A stretch of DNA of 52,937 bases from Planctomycetota bacterium (GCA_016873195.1 VGXW01000003.1:1-52937), one strand, 5' to 3'; numbered from the stretch's first letter, positions 14,441-23,811 are shown. Translations and numbers: made by a program. Notes: generated by a model not told the origin, from the sequence alone.

Positions 14441-17281
14441 ATGTACAGCAACAAGATCACCGACCACGGCACGCCGGCGCGGCCGTCGACGCAGCAGGTG
14501 ACGCTGCAGATCGACGGCCTCGCCGTCACGGTGCCCGCGGGCACCTCGGTGCTGCGCGCGGCGGCCGAGGCCGGCATCCGCATCCCGAAGCTCTGCGCGA
14601 CCGAGAGCCTGGAGGCGTTCGGCAGCTGCCGCCTCTGCCTCGTCGAGATCGAGGGCAGGAAGGGCTACCCGGCGTCGTGCACGACGCCGTGCGAGCAGGG
14701 CATGCAGGTGCGCACGCAGACGCCGAAGCTCGCATCCCTGCGGCGCAACACGATGGAGCTCTACATCAGCGACCATCCGCTCGACTGCCTCACGTGCCCC
14801 GCGAACGGCAACTGCGAACTGCAGGACATGGCCGGTGCGGTCGGCCTGCGCGAGGTGCGCTACGGCTTCGCCGGCAAGAACCACCTCGCCGAGCCGGCCG
14901 ACGCGAGCAACCCCTACTTCAGCTACGACCCGAGCAAGTGCATCGTCTGCTCGCGCTGCGTGCGGGCCTGCGACGAGGTGCAGGGCACGTTCGCGCTGAC
15001 CGTCGCGGGCCGCGGCTTCCAGAGCCGCATCGCGCCGGGTCCGACGGACTTCCTGCACAGCGAGTGCGTGTCGTGCGGGGCCTGCGTGAAGGCCTGCCCG
15101 ACCGCGACGCTGATGGAGAAGACGGTCGCTGCCCACGGCCAGCCCGACCGCGCGGTGGTGACGACCTGCGCCTACTGCGGGGTGGGCTGCAGCTTCCGCG
15201 CCGAGGTCAAGGGGTCGCAGGTCGTGCGCATGGTGCCGCACCACGACGGCAAGGCGAACCACGGCCATTCCTGCGTCAAGGGGCGCTTTGCGTGGGGCTA
15301 CGCGACGCATCCGGATCGGCTGCAGAAGCCGCGGATCCGGCAGCGGATCACCGACCCGTGGCGCGAGGTGTCGTGGGAGCAGGCGATCGCCTACGCGGCG
15401 GGCGAACTGCGGCGCATCCAGCAACAGCACGGCCGCGGCGCCGTCGGCGCGATCACGAGCTCGCGCTGCACCAACGAGGAGACCTACCTGGTGCAGAAGC
15501 TCGTGCGCGGGGCGTTCGGCAACAACAACGTCGACACCTGCGCGCGCGTCTGCCACTCGCCGACCGGCTACGGGCTGCGGCAGACGCTCGGCGAGTCGGC
15601 CGGCACGCAGGACTTCGACAGCGTGGCGCACACCGACTGCGTCATCGTGATCGGCGCCAACCCGACCGCGGGCCACCCGGTGTTCGCCGCGCGGCTCAAG
15701 CAGCGGCTGCGGCAGGGCGCGCACCTGATCGTGATCGACCCGCGCCGCATCGAACTCGTGCGCACGCCGCACGTCGCGGCCGACTTCCACCTGCAGCTCA
15801 GGCCGGGCACCAACGTCGCCGTGCTCGATGCACTGGCGCACACGATCGTCACCGAGGGCCTGCAGCGCGAGGACTACGTGCGCGCGCGCTGCGACGTCGC
15901 GGAGTACGAGAAGTGGCTCGCGTTCATCCGGCAGCCGCGCAACTCGCCCGAGGCCCTGCAGGCGGTGACCGGCGTGCCGGCCGAACTCGTGCGCGGGGCC
16001 GCGCGGCTGTTCGCCGGGGTGAGGAACGGCGCCATCTACTACGGCCTCGGCGTCACCGAACACAGCCAGGGCAGCACGACGGTGATGGCGATCGCCAACC
16101 TCGCGATGCTGACCGGCAACCTGGGCCGGCCCGGCGTCGGCGTGAACCCGCTGCGCGGCCAGAACAACGTGCAGGGTTCCTGCGACATGGGCTCGTTCCC
16201 GCACGAGTTCCCTGGCTACCGCCACGTCTCCGACCCCGCGGTGCGCGGGCTGTTCGAGCGCCACTGGGGTGTTCGCCTCGACCACGAACCGGGCCTGCGG
16301 CTGCCGAACATGTTCGACGCCGCGCTCGGCGGCTCGTTCAAGGGGCTCTACGTGCAGGGCGAGGACGTGGTGCAGTCCGATCCGGACACGCAGCACGTGC
16401 AGCAGGCGATGGAGTCGCTCGAGTGCCTGATCGTGCAGGACCTTTTCATGAACGAGACCGCGAAGTACGCGCACGTCGTGCTGCCGGGCAGCTCGTTCCT
16501 CGAGAAGGACGGCACGTTCACCAACGCCGAACGGCGCATCAGCCGCGTGACGCGGGTGATGCCGCCGCTCGCGGGCAAGGCGGACTGGGAGGTCACGGTG
16601 GCGCTGGCGAAGGCGCTCGGCTACCCGATGGACTACCAGCACCCCGAGCAGATCATGGCGGAGATCGCGCTGCTGACGCCGACGTTCCGCGGCGTCACCT
16701 ACGAGAAGCTCGAGCGGCTCGGCAGCGTGCAGTGGCCGTGCAACGAAGAGGCGCCCGACGGCACGCCGGTCCTGCACGAGCGGCAGTTCGTGCGCGGCAA
16801 GGGGCGGTTCGTGGTCACCGAGTACGTGCCGACGGACGCGCACACGAACGCGTCCTACCCGCTGATCCTGACGACCGGCCGCATCCTGTCGCAGTACAAC
16901 GTCGGCACGCAGACGCGCCGCACGGCGAACAACGTCTGGTACGCGGAGGACCTGCTCGAGATCCACCCGGCCGACGCCGAGCCGCGCGGCGTGCGCGACG
17001 GCGAGTTCGTGGTGCTGAAGAGCCGGAAGGGCGAGACGACGCTGCGCGCGGTCGTCACCGAGCGCATCCAGCCCGGGGTCGTCTACACGACGTTCCACCA
17101 CCCGGAGTCGGGCGCGAACGTGGTGATCACCGAGAACTCGGACTGGGCGACGAACTGCCCGGAGTACAAGGTGACGGCGGTCGAGGTCACGAAGGCGGCC
17201 GCGCCGGCCTCGTCCTGGCAGCAGCGCTTCGGCGAGTTCGGCAAGGCGCAGGAGTCGCTGCGGCCCGGGAGTGAGGGATGA
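14441..17281 (+). CDS. fdsA: Formate dehydrogenase alpha subunit, Cys-type molybdo/tungsto enzyme
   Basis: A 946-residue catalytic subunit. Order: NuoG-like [2Fe-2S] domain (FGSCRLCLVEIEG, CTTPCEQG), His-Cys cluster (DCLTCPANGNCELQ), two [4Fe-4S] clusters (CIVCSRCVRACDEV and CVSCGACVKACPTA), the MopB Fe4S4 motif (CAYCGVGCS), then the molybdopterin domains. The active-site residue is Cys371 in ARVCHSPTGYG, where Sec enzymes have U, and the adjacent His is present. Late motifs LTTGRILSQYNVGTQTRRT and VVYTTFHHPESGANV belong to the dinucleotide-binding domain. It oxidises formate to CO2 or works in reverse. Translation follows fdsB with a 4-nt gap and overlaps fdsD by ATGA. Cofactor insertion would need an FdhD/FdsC-type protein, not encoded here. 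Confidence 0.95.
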   Translation: MYSNKITDHGTPARPSTQQVTLQIDGLAVTVPAGTSVLRAAAEAGIRIPKLCATESLEAFGSCRLCLVEIEGRKGYPASCTTPCEQGMQVRTQTPKLASLRRNTMELYISDHPLDCLTCPANGNCELQDMAGAVGLREVRYGFAGKNHLAEPADASNPYFSYDPSKCIVCSRCVRACDEVQGTFALTVAGRGFQSRIAPGPTDFLHSECVSCGACVKACPTATLMEKTVAAHGQPDRAVVTTCAYCGVGCSFRAEVKGSQVVRMVPHHDGKANHGHSCVKGRFAWGYATHPDRLQKPRIRQRITDPWREVSWEQAIAYAAGELRRIQQQHGRGAVGAITSSRCTNEETYLVQKLVRGAFGNNNVDTCARVCHSPTGYGLRQTLGESAGTQDFDSVAHTDCVIVIGANPTAGHPVFAARLKQRLRQGAHLIVIDPRRIELVRTPHVAADFHLQLRPGTNVAVLDALAHTIVTEGLQREDYVRARCDVAEYEKWLAFIRQPRNSPEALQAVTGVPAELVRGAARLFAGVRNGAIYYGLGVTEHSQGSTTVMAIANLAMLTGNLGRPGVGVNPLRGQNNVQGSCDMGSFPHEFPGYRHVSDPAVRGLFERHWGVRLDHEPGLRLPNMFDAALGGSFKGLYVQGEDVVQSDPDTQHVQQAMESLECLIVQDLFMNETAKYAHVVLPGSSFLEKDGTFTNAERRISRVTRVMPPLAGKADWEVTVALAKALGYPMDYQHPEQIMAEIALLTPTFRGVTYEKLERLGSVQWPCNEEAPDGTPVLHERQFVRGKGRFVVTEYVPTDAHTNASYPLILTTGRILSQYNVGTQTRRTANNVWYAEDLLEIHPADAEPRGVRDGEFVVLKSRKGETTLRAVVTERIQPGVVYTTFHHPESGANVVITENSDWATNCPEYKVTAVEVTKAAAPASSWQQRFGEFGKAQESLRPGSEG

Positions 17282-17514
17282 ACCGCAAGAAGCTCGTGAC
17301 GATGGCGAACCAGATCGCCGCGTTCTTCGCGGCGGAGCCGGACCACTCGGTGGCAGTCGCGGGCGTGGCGGGGCACCTGCAGCGCTACTGGGAGCCGCGC
17401 ATGCGGCGCGAGGTCTACGCGGTGCTCGACGGCGGCGGCGAGCACGGGCTGTCGCCGCTCGTGGTCGAGGCGCTGGTGGCGCACCGGGCGTCGCTGGAGC
17501 CGGCCCGGCCGTGA
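17278..17514 (+). CDS. fdsD: Formate dehydrogenase delta subunit
   Basis: A 78-residue protein starting ATGA over the end of fdsA. KLVTMANQIAAFFAAEP, VAGHLQRYWEPRMRREVYAVLDGGG and SPLVVEAL match the FdsD family, short helical subunits found after fdsA in soluble NAD-dependent formate dehydrogenases. FdsD is required for an active complex in Rhodobacter/Cupriavidus-type enzymes, with a role in assembly or stability. Size and position are as expected, completing a G-B-A-D operon. Confidence 0.9.
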   Translation: MNRKKLVTMANQIAAFFAAEPDHSVAVAGVAGHLQRYWEPRMRREVYAVLDGGGEHGLSPLVVEALVAHRASLEPARP

Positions 17515-17564
17515 TCTGGCTCGAGGTCGGATGCGCCGCGCGTCGGTCCACCGCAGCGCCACGT

Positions 17565-17570
17565 TATGCT
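17565..17570 (+). promoter_or_regulatory. Candidate -10 element (TATGCT) of the FG-GAP gene
   Basis: TATGCT lies 8 nt before the GTG at 17579 in the 64-nt gap after fdsD, implying separate transcription and a near-leaderless mRNA. Confidence 0.5.
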
Positions 17571-17578
17571 CGCACCAC

Positions 17579-19975
17579 GTGCGCTCCGTCCTCCTCTGGT
17601 CGTGCCTTGCCGCCGCCGCAACGGCGCAGCAGTTCCTCGGCTACCCGGTGTTGCCCGACGGCTTCGTGCACGGCACCGCGGACGTCGACGCCGACGGCTT
17701 CCCCGACCTGCTCGCGGTGCGCAACAACTCGTTCGTCTGGCATCGCAACGACGGCCAGGTGCGGTTCGGCGCCGCGGCGACGCTGATCGCCAATCCCGAC
17801 ATCTATCTCGCGAGTGCTGCGGCCGACTTCGACGGCGATGCCATCGCTGACCTCGCCGTGGCGTGTGCTGCAGGGACAGCGATGGCGGTGCACATCGTGC
17901 ATCGGAGCGGCGGCGCGATCGCGGTCACGCCCGTCGCCACGATCGCCACCAGCCCGTACCCCGCAGCCGTCGTCGCACTCGATCTCGACGGCGACGGCGA
18001 TCGCGACCTGGTCATCACGACGCAGGGCCAGCCCGGCAACAACCTCTACGCGCTGCGCAACGACGGCGCGCTGTCGTTCACCGACGTGAGCAGTGTCTGG
18101 TTCGGCGGCCTGTCGCTTTCGCAGATGAGCGACGCCGACGCGGTGGACGTCGACCACGACGGGCGCCCGGACCTGCTGGTGTCCGCGTTCACATTGCGCC
18201 TGCTGCGCAACCAGGGTGCGACGTTCGCCGACGAGACGGCGACGCGCCTGCCCGCGAACCCGGCGCTGAATCCGGCCGTCGGCGATCTCGACGGCGACGG
18301 CGATGACGACCTGCTGGTGACGTACTTCTTCGGCGGCGTGGGCCTGCACTTGTGGCGCAACCAGAACGGCGTGTACGTGGACGACTCGGCGGCGTCGTTG
18401 CCGCCGGCACTGTGGACTGCGCCCGGCGCCGGCTTCCAGCAACTGCTCGACGCCGACCTCGACGGCGATCTCGATGCCGTGCTGTTCCTCGCCGCCGTAC
18501 CGGGGAACTACACGGTCGCACTGCTCGCCAACGACGGCGCCGGCCACCTGCTGCAGCAGACGACGCCCGACCTCGGCGGCAGCCTGCCGCACGGGGTGCT
18601 GCTGCCGCCCACCGACCTCGACGGCGACGGCGATCGCGACGTCGTCGCGACGGGCAACATGACCGGCGTGCCGTGGACCCTGCTCGGCGACGGCCATGGC
18701 TCGCTGCGCTTGCCGCTCGGCCACCTGCCGCTCGCCGCCAGCGTCTCGCTCGGTGTGCCGGTCGACATCGACGGCGACGGCGACCTGGATCTCGTCGGGC
18801 CGAACGGCGTGCTGCGGTTCTCGCCGGGGCCGCGGTGGACGCGCGTCGGTTCGTTCACCGCCGAGGTGACGAGCCCTCGCCAGTTCGGCGACGTCGACGG
18901 CGATGGCGACCTCGACGTCGTGACGGGGACCGTCGCGCTCAACGACGGGCAGGGCAACTTCACGGTCGCCGCGGGCTCGGGCTACAGCCCGCCACCGCCG
19001 GTGGTCACGGCACTCGTCGATGTCGACCTCGACGGGGACCTCGATATCGTCGCGTCGCAGGGCTGGTTTCCGAACGACACGCTGAAGCTGCACCAGAACC
19101 TCGGCAACGGCACGTTCGCACCGGGCACGGTGCTGATGACGTTCGGCCGCAACACGCTCGACGTAGGTGACTTCGACGGCAACGGCTGGCCCGACATCGC
19201 CTGCGGCGAAAGCTACTCGTACGTGCTGATGGGCACGGGTGGCGGCGCGTTCACGACCAGCAGTCTGTTCGGGCTCGGCGTGTTCGGGGGGCGGCTGCGC
19301 GCGCTGCAACTCGGTGGCGCGGGTCCGCCCGATCTGCTCGTCGACGGCTTCCCGGTGTTGCCGCTGCGCGTCCTGCGGTGGCAGGCCGGTGGGTTCGCGG
19401 ACGTGACGGCGAGCGTGCTGCCGCCGAACGTCGCGCCCGGCGCGCTCGCGATCGGCGACGTCGATGGCGACGGCGACATCGACCTCGTCGGGCGCGAACT
19501 GCTGCGCAACGACGGGACCGGCGCGCTCACCGTCGAGCCACTGCCGTTCGCGGCGCCACCCGGCGGCCTGCTGGCGGACATCGACGGCGATCGCGACGCC
19601 GAGCTGGTGCTGGCGCGCGACGTGCTGTGGAACGGCGAGCGCCACCTGACTCTGCCGCTCCAGGCGCGGATCGGCGCCGGCCTGCGCATCGAGCTGTCGG
19701 CGCTGCCCGGCCGCGCGCAGCCGGGCGACTTCGCGGTGCTCGGGCTCGGCCTGCAGCGCCTCGTGCCGCCGCTGCCGGGCCCGCTCGGGCAGCTGCATCT
19801 GGGCCGCCTCGACGCGACGATCGGCCTCGCGCTCGCTGCCAGCACCGGCAGGGCGGTGCCCGTGCTGCCGGTGCCGACCGTACCGGCGATCGTCGGTGTC
19901 GACGTACATCTGCAGGCGCTGTTCGGGCCGGCGATCCTGGCGCTGAGCAACAGCGTCACGACGCGCATCGAGTGA
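17579..19975 (+). CDS. Secreted FG-GAP/VCBS repeat beta-propeller protein
   Basis: A 798-residue protein from GTG 17579, where a signal peptide begins (VRSVLLWSCLAAAATAQQ); the longer track start crosses the promoter hexamer. About a dozen repeats carry Ca-binding DxDxDGxxD loops: DVDADGFPDLL, DLDGDGDRDLV, DVDHDGRPDLL, DLDGDGDDDLL, DADLDGDLDAV, DIDGDGDLDLV, DVDGDGDLDVV, DFDGNGWPDIA and others. This predicts an integrin-alpha-like propeller stabilised by calcium. The last ~90 residues are the C-terminal module shared with other exported proteins here, ending SNSVTTRIE. Such planctomycete proteins are cell-surface or secreted; a binding partner cannot be named. It is unrelated in function to the preceding fds operon. 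Confidence 0.85.
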   Translation: MRSVLLWSCLAAAATAQQFLGYPVLPDGFVHGTADVDADGFPDLLAVRNNSFVWHRNDGQVRFGAAATLIANPDIYLASAAADFDGDAIADLAVACAAGTAMAVHIVHRSGGAIAVTPVATIATSPYPAAVVALDLDGDGDRDLVITTQGQPGNNLYALRNDGALSFTDVSSVWFGGLSLSQMSDADAVDVDHDGRPDLLVSAFTLRLLRNQGATFADETATRLPANPALNPAVGDLDGDGDDDLLVTYFFGGVGLHLWRNQNGVYVDDSAASLPPALWTAPGAGFQQLLDADLDGDLDAVLFLAAVPGNYTVALLANDGAGHLLQQTTPDLGGSLPHGVLLPPTDLDGDGDRDVVATGNMTGVPWTLLGDGHGSLRLPLGHLPLAASVSLGVPVDIDGDGDLDLVGPNGVLRFSPGPRWTRVGSFTAEVTSPRQFGDVDGDGDLDVVTGTVALNDGQGNFTVAAGSGYSPPPPVVTALVDVDLDGDLDIVASQGWFPNDTLKLHQNLGNGTFAPGTVLMTFGRNTLDVGDFDGNGWPDIACGESYSYVLMGTGGGAFTTSSLFGLGVFGGRLRALQLGGAGPPDLLVDGFPVLPLRVLRWQAGGFADVTASVLPPNVAPGALAIGDVDGDGDIDLVGRELLRNDGTGALTVEPLPFAAPPGGLLADIDGDRDAELVLARDVLWNGERHLTLPLQARIGAGLRIELSALPGRAQPGDFAVLGLGLQRLVPPLPGPLGQLHLGRLDATIGLALAASTGRAVPVLPVPTVPAIVGVDVHLQALFGPAILALSNSVTTRIE

Positions 19976-20369
19976 GGGTTGCCGGCAGCGAGAACATGTT
20001 CCGCGGATCGGCTCGGGCGCGCAGAAGGGGGAGGGAGCGGTGCGTCAGGCCGGACGCCAGCACGACAGCCGCGGCCGCGCGTGATTCGTCTGGCCGAGCG
20101 CCAGCATCGCCGCACGATGCAGGTCTCGCTTTTGCGTCATCGACCTCCGCTGCCGTTCCGCCATTTCGTCGAGGACTCCGTCATGCGGCACCGACTGCAT
20201 CTCGTCCGGCTCGCCGCGATCGCGGGCGTGTTCCGCGGCCGCCACTTTCCTGACCAGGACGACGTCGGCGCGCTCGCCCGCCAGCGGCCGGAATGCCGAG
20301 CAGCAGATCGGGCGGGGGCACCCAGCCCGCATGCTCGTCGCGCCCTTCGGGGCGCTACACTCGCTGCCC
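19976..20369 (+). other. Intergenic stretch with no supported gene
   Basis: These 394 nt between the FG-GAP protein and the nucleotidyltransferase module hold only low-quality ORFs on both strands. None has a recognisable domain, signal peptide or ribosome binding site. The last 15 nt contain the TACACT -10 hexamer of the next gene. Confidence 0.6.
20356..20361 (+). promoter_or_regulatory. Candidate -10 element (TACACT) of the nucleotidyltransferase module
   Basis: TACACT is 8 nt before the GTG at 20370, the same spacing as upstream of the FG-GAP gene. Confidence 0.45.
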
Positions 20370-20675
20370 GTGGTCAGGCTCTACCCGACACCCCCCGAAC
20401 GGCTCGTCGATCAGGCCGGGCGTCCGTACTTCCTGTGGGACTCCGACCTGACCCTCGCCGACTTCGTGCGCCGGCTCGCTGAGTCGCCGCCGGACGGGCG
20501 GGCCTACCTCGTCGGCAAGCTCATGCGGCAGGCCCGGCCCGACGACGTGTTCACCTTCGTCGGCGTCGACGAGATCGTCGCGCTCTGGCCGCGGCTCCTG
20601 CGCTACCTCGGCAAGCAGCGGCCGTTCTGGTCCTGGTTGCTCCGCTACTGGGGGTATCCGGTCGATGCTGCTTAG
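20370..20675 (+). CDS. Small partner protein of an AbiEii-type nucleotidyltransferase (putative antitoxin)
   Basis: A 101-residue protein from GTG 20370 (VVRLYPTPPERLVDQ), preferred to the track ATG at 20331 because of the promoter hexamer just upstream. The core FLWDSDLTLADFVRRL, RAYLVGKLMRQARPDDVFTF and a Trp-rich C-terminus (FWSWLLRYWGYP) look like short proteins I have seen encoded before AbiEii-like toxins; they are not AbiEi itself. It overlaps the nucleotidyltransferase start by 11 nt, a strong sign of translational coupling. By position it is the candidate antitoxin or regulator of the pair. It has no visible DNA-binding motif. The function is inferred from context only. Confidence 0.6.
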   Translation: MVRLYPTPPERLVDQAGRPYFLWDSDLTLADFVRRLAESPPDGRAYLVGKLMRQARPDDVFTFVGVDEIVALWPRLLRYLGKQRPFWSWLLRYWGYPVDAA

Positions 20676-21309
20676 CGACTTGCAGGCGCGCGTGCTCGAA
20701 CTGCTCGCCGGGATCGAGCCGCCCTGGACGTTGACGGGAGGCGCCGCGCTGGCCGGATTCCATCTCGCGCATCGGACGACCCGCGATCTCGACCTGTTCT
20801 GGCATGGGCGCGATGCGATCACCGATGTGTGGCGGGAGGTCGCCGCGCGCCTGCGCGCCGCCGGACTCGAGGTCAGGGAGCTGCGTTCGTCCCCCGCCTT
20901 CTGCTCGTTGCAGGTGGTGCATGGCGGCGAGACGGTGGTCGTCGACCTCGTGGCCGAGCCCGTCCCCTGCATCGAGCCGCCGCTGGCCATGCCGCACCGC
21001 GGCGTCCACATCCTCGTCGACACGGCCCACGAGGTCCTGGTCAACAAGCTCTGCGCGCTGCTGCACCGTTCCGAACTGCGCGATCTGATCGACATCGCGG
21101 CCCTGGTCGCCAACGGCGGCGATCTGGAGCGGGCACTCGCCGATGCTCCGCGCAAGGACGGCGGCTTCTCGGCGCTGACCCTCGGCTTCTGCCTGCAGGG
21201 GTGGGCGCTGCGCGATGCCGCGCGCGCGTCCGGGCTGGCGGAGCGGGCCGCGGAACTCGAGCGGTTCCGGGACGAACTCCTGCAGCGCGTGGCGGGCGGG
21301 CAGCCCTGA
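20665..21309 (+). CDS. Nucleotidyltransferase, AbiEii/AbiGii toxin type
   Basis: A 214-residue MNT-fold protein. Key pieces are the glycine motif LTGGAALAGFHLAHRTT followed by the metal-binding RDLDLFWH (DxD), a third acidic position likely in VVVDLVAEP, and the typical LVNKLCALLHRSELRDLIDI helix containing the conserved K and RD residues. AbiEii toxins transfer nucleotides (GTP or CTP) to RNA, for example tRNA acceptor ends, and arrest growth. With the upstream overlapping gene this forms a two-gene toxin-antitoxin-like unit with one promoter. A copy of the dispersed hairpin element begins 7 nt after its stop. Toxicity is not proven. Confidence 0.8.
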   Translation: MLLSDLQARVLELLAGIEPPWTLTGGAALAGFHLAHRTTRDLDLFWHGRDAITDVWREVAARLRAAGLEVRELRSSPAFCSLQVVHGGETVVVDLVAEPVPCIEPPLAMPHRGVHILVDTAHEVLVNKLCALLHRSELRDLIDIAALVANGGDLERALADAPRKDGGFSALTLGFCLQGWALRDAARASGLAERAAELERFRDELLQRVAGGQP

Positions 21310-21315
21310 GCCTGC

Positions 21316-21372
21316 GTACGCCGCAACGCGGCGACACGTCCAGGGCGAAACACGCACTCGGCGCCGCTGCGG
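21316..21372 (+). repeat. Dispersed 3' element, copy 1
   Basis: Starts GTACGCCGCAACGCGGCGAC, with a perfect 6-bp stem CGCCGC/GCGGCG around AAC (21319-21333), and ends GGCGCCGCTGCGG. Two further copies are at 48488-48544 and 50977-51034. All lie directly downstream of a stop codon in the sense orientation. Confidence 0.75.
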
Positions 21373-21537
21373 GAGCCCCCGACCGGGAACGGCGCGGGAC
21401 CTCCGCCTACGCAGCAGGGCCACCCCTGTGACAAGGGCCGTCCGCGCTCGCTCGACCAGTCAGAACGCTGCCGCAGTCCGCGCGGGTGGCCGCCGGGTGC
21501 GCGCAGCCGATCCCTGATCTCCCGAGCGGAGGACCCC

Positions 21538-23811
21538 ATGCAGCGACTGTTCTTCCCGGCCGCCCTGTTCGCGGCCGTCTCGCTGGGCCTTGCCCAGGCA
21601 CCCATCGGCTCGTCCCGGCCCGCGGTCGGAACTGGCACGGAGCCGACCGTGTTCGCCGTCCAGGGCGTGCCGACCTCGAAAGCCGGCGTGCCGCTCGCGG
21701 CCGCCCAGCCGCGGCTCGACGAACTCACGTTCGCAGAGGAGCCGGGCGCCATCTGGGCGGCCGCCCGCACCTTCAAGGCCAGGTTCGATGCCGCTGGCGC
21801 GACCTTCGTCCCGTTCCTCGGCGCCGTGGCCGAACGCAACTACCCGATCACCTTCACCCTCGCGCAGGTCCGCGCCGGCACGATGGTGCTCCCGTTCGCC
21901 GGCAACGCCGCGCCCGCTCGCGATGGCGACACGATCCGTCTGCCGCGCGGCACCGTCTGCGAACTCTACGAACTGACGACCCTGGGCATGGAGCAGCGGT
22001 TCACCTTCGACCGGCTGCCCGTTCGCGGCGAACTGCACCTGCGGATCGCGGTCGGCACCGAACTCGCCTGCACGGCGACCGAAACGGGGCTCGCGTTCGG
22101 CAATCAGCTCGGCGGCGCGCGCTACGGCAAGGCGGTCGCCATCGACGCGCGCGGCGCGCGGATCGCCGTGGCCACGGAATGGCGCGAGGGCGGCATCGAA
22201 CTCACCGTGCCGGCGGCCTTCGTCGCGCGGGCGGAACTGCCGCTGCTGATCGACCCGCTGGTGACGGTGTTCGTCGCCGAGGCCACGACCGAGGCCGTGT
22301 CGTCGCCCGACGTTGCCTACGACGTGACCAACGATCGCTTCCTGCTGGTCTGGGAGCGCGCCTACAGCAGCACCGACCACGACGTCTGGTCCGAACTGCG
22401 CACGCGCAACGGCAACTACGTGGCCGGCGCCTGGATCGACGTCAGCGGCGACTACTGGGCCCGGCCGCGCGTCGCCAACAACAACCTGAACGACTGCTTC
22501 CTGGTCGTCGCCGAGAAGGGCCTGCCGTGGTTCGCCACCGACGTGGTCGGCAAGATCTGCACGGCCAGCTCGCCGCCGATGGTCGGCAACGAGATCTGGA
22601 TCAGCCCGAACGACGCCTACGACCACAGCGAGCCGGACGTCGGCGGCGACCCGGTCCTGCTGCCGCCGACCCACTTCTGCGTGGTCTGGCAGCGCCAGCA
22701 GGACGAGTTCGACTGGGACATCCTCTACCAGCTGGTCACTGCCCAGGGCCAGGTGCTGCTGGCGCCGAACCTGTTCCTGGCCAACGACGCCGGCATCGAG
22801 ACCCATCCCTCGATCTCGAAGTCGAACGGCACGGAGGCGACGCCGCAGCACTGGACCGTGGTCTGGGAGAAACTCGGCGCCTCCACCAGCTACGATATCC
22901 GCGGCGCGCAGGTGAACTGGAACGGCGCCATCACCGCGCCGGAGTTCGCGATCGACACCAGCAACGCCACCGACCGCAGGCCGTCCGTGTCGACGCGCAT
23001 GGACCTGGCCAACGGCAATCAGTGGCTCGTGGTCTACGAACGCACGATGACGCCCACCGACCGCGATCTCTTCGGCCAGCTGTGGACGGGCACGACACGG
23101 CTGAGCCCGGCGACCGGGGTCAACCTCAGCGCCCTGGTCGGCGGCGGCTTTCAGGGCCAGGACCAGAGCATGGCGGCGGTCGACAGCGACGGCTGCCGGT
23201 TCGCCGTGACCTGGTCGGAGCTCTTCCAGACCAGCACCACCGATCTCGACGTGTTCGCGGCGACGTTCCACGTGCGCCTCGGGCAGACGCTGGCGCTGTC
23301 CGAAGGCCACGTCCCCATCGCGACGTCCGGCCGCCCCGAGGACGGCGTGCAGGTCACCTCGCTGCGCAGCGGCGGTGGACCGCCGGTCGGCTACGGCCTC
23401 GTGCTGCAGGACGCCGGCAACAACGGCGACATCCTCGGCGCCTTCTACGACGGCATGGGCAGCACCGCGCCGAGCCGGCTCGTGATCGGCTGCGGCGGGC
23501 TCGGCATCGACTTCGCCGGCCCGGGGGCGCTCGGCACGGTGATGGACTTCCAGCTGCAGGGCGTCACCGGGGTGCCGTTCCTGGCCTTCGGCTTCCCGGT
23601 CTCGCCGCTGCCGCTCTGTCCGCAGTGCCGGATCGGCCTGGACCAGGGCACGATGTCGCTGATGTACGGCGCCCAGCGCTCGCTGACGATCCCGGCGCGC
23701 GGCGAGTTCTTCGGGCTCGTGCTGGGGGCACAGGGCGCCGACCTGCTGTCGGCTGGCGGGTGCCCGCAGCAGTACCGCACCAGCGACCGCATCGACTTCA
23801 CGATCCGGTGA
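21538..23811 (+). CDS. Large secreted protein with repeated VVW-type beta strands
   Basis: A 757-residue exported protein with signal peptide MQRLFFPAALFAAVSLGLAQ and a strong ribosome site (GGAGGA, 6 nt before ATG). Residues 60-240 form an N-terminal domain of unknown type. Residues 250-600 contain repeated strands around a Trp and acidic pair, such as RFLLVWERAYSSTDHDVWSE, FCVVWQRQQDEFDWDI, WTVVWEKLGASTSYDI, WLVVYERTMTPTDRDLFGQ and RFAVTWSEL. This pattern resembles beta-propeller or BNR-like repeats. The C-terminal ~100 residues (LQGVTGVPFLAFGF ... ARGEFFGLVLGAQG ... TSDRIDFTIR) are the shared module. No catalytic motif is evident. It lies next to the ECF/kinase locus, convergent with the sigma gene. 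Confidence 0.75.
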   Translation: MQRLFFPAALFAAVSLGLAQAPIGSSRPAVGTGTEPTVFAVQGVPTSKAGVPLAAAQPRLDELTFAEEPGAIWAAARTFKARFDAAGATFVPFLGAVAERNYPITFTLAQVRAGTMVLPFAGNAAPARDGDTIRLPRGTVCELYELTTLGMEQRFTFDRLPVRGELHLRIAVGTELACTATETGLAFGNQLGGARYGKAVAIDARGARIAVATEWREGGIELTVPAAFVARAELPLLIDPLVTVFVAEATTEAVSSPDVAYDVTNDRFLLVWERAYSSTDHDVWSELRTRNGNYVAGAWIDVSGDYWARPRVANNNLNDCFLVVAEKGLPWFATDVVGKICTASSPPMVGNEIWISPNDAYDHSEPDVGGDPVLLPPTHFCVVWQRQQDEFDWDILYQLVTAQGQVLLAPNLFLANDAGIETHPSISKSNGTEATPQHWTVVWEKLGASTSYDIRGAQVNWNGAITAPEFAIDTSNATDRRPSVSTRMDLANGNQWLVVYERTMTPTDRDLFGQLWTGTTRLSPATGVNLSALVGGGFQGQDQSMAAVDSDGCRFAVTWSELFQTSTTDLDVFAATFHVRLGQTLALSEGHVPIATSGRPEDGVQVTSLRSGGGPPVGYGLVLQDAGNNGDILGAFYDGMGSTAPSRLVIGCGGLGIDFAGPGALGTVMDFQLQGVTGVPFLAFGFPVSPLPLCPQCRIGLDQGTMSLMYGAQRSLTIPARGEFFGLVLGAQGADLLSAGGCPQQYRTSDRIDFTIR

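Noticed and set aside
15539-15556. Selenocysteine in the formate dehydrogenase active site
   Set aside because: The codon is TGC (Cys371) in ARVCHSPT, so this enzyme is the Cys type.
20045-20332. 95-aa minus-strand ORF in the gap before the nucleotidyltransferase module
   Set aside because: Composition fits random GC-rich sequence; no start signals or motifs.
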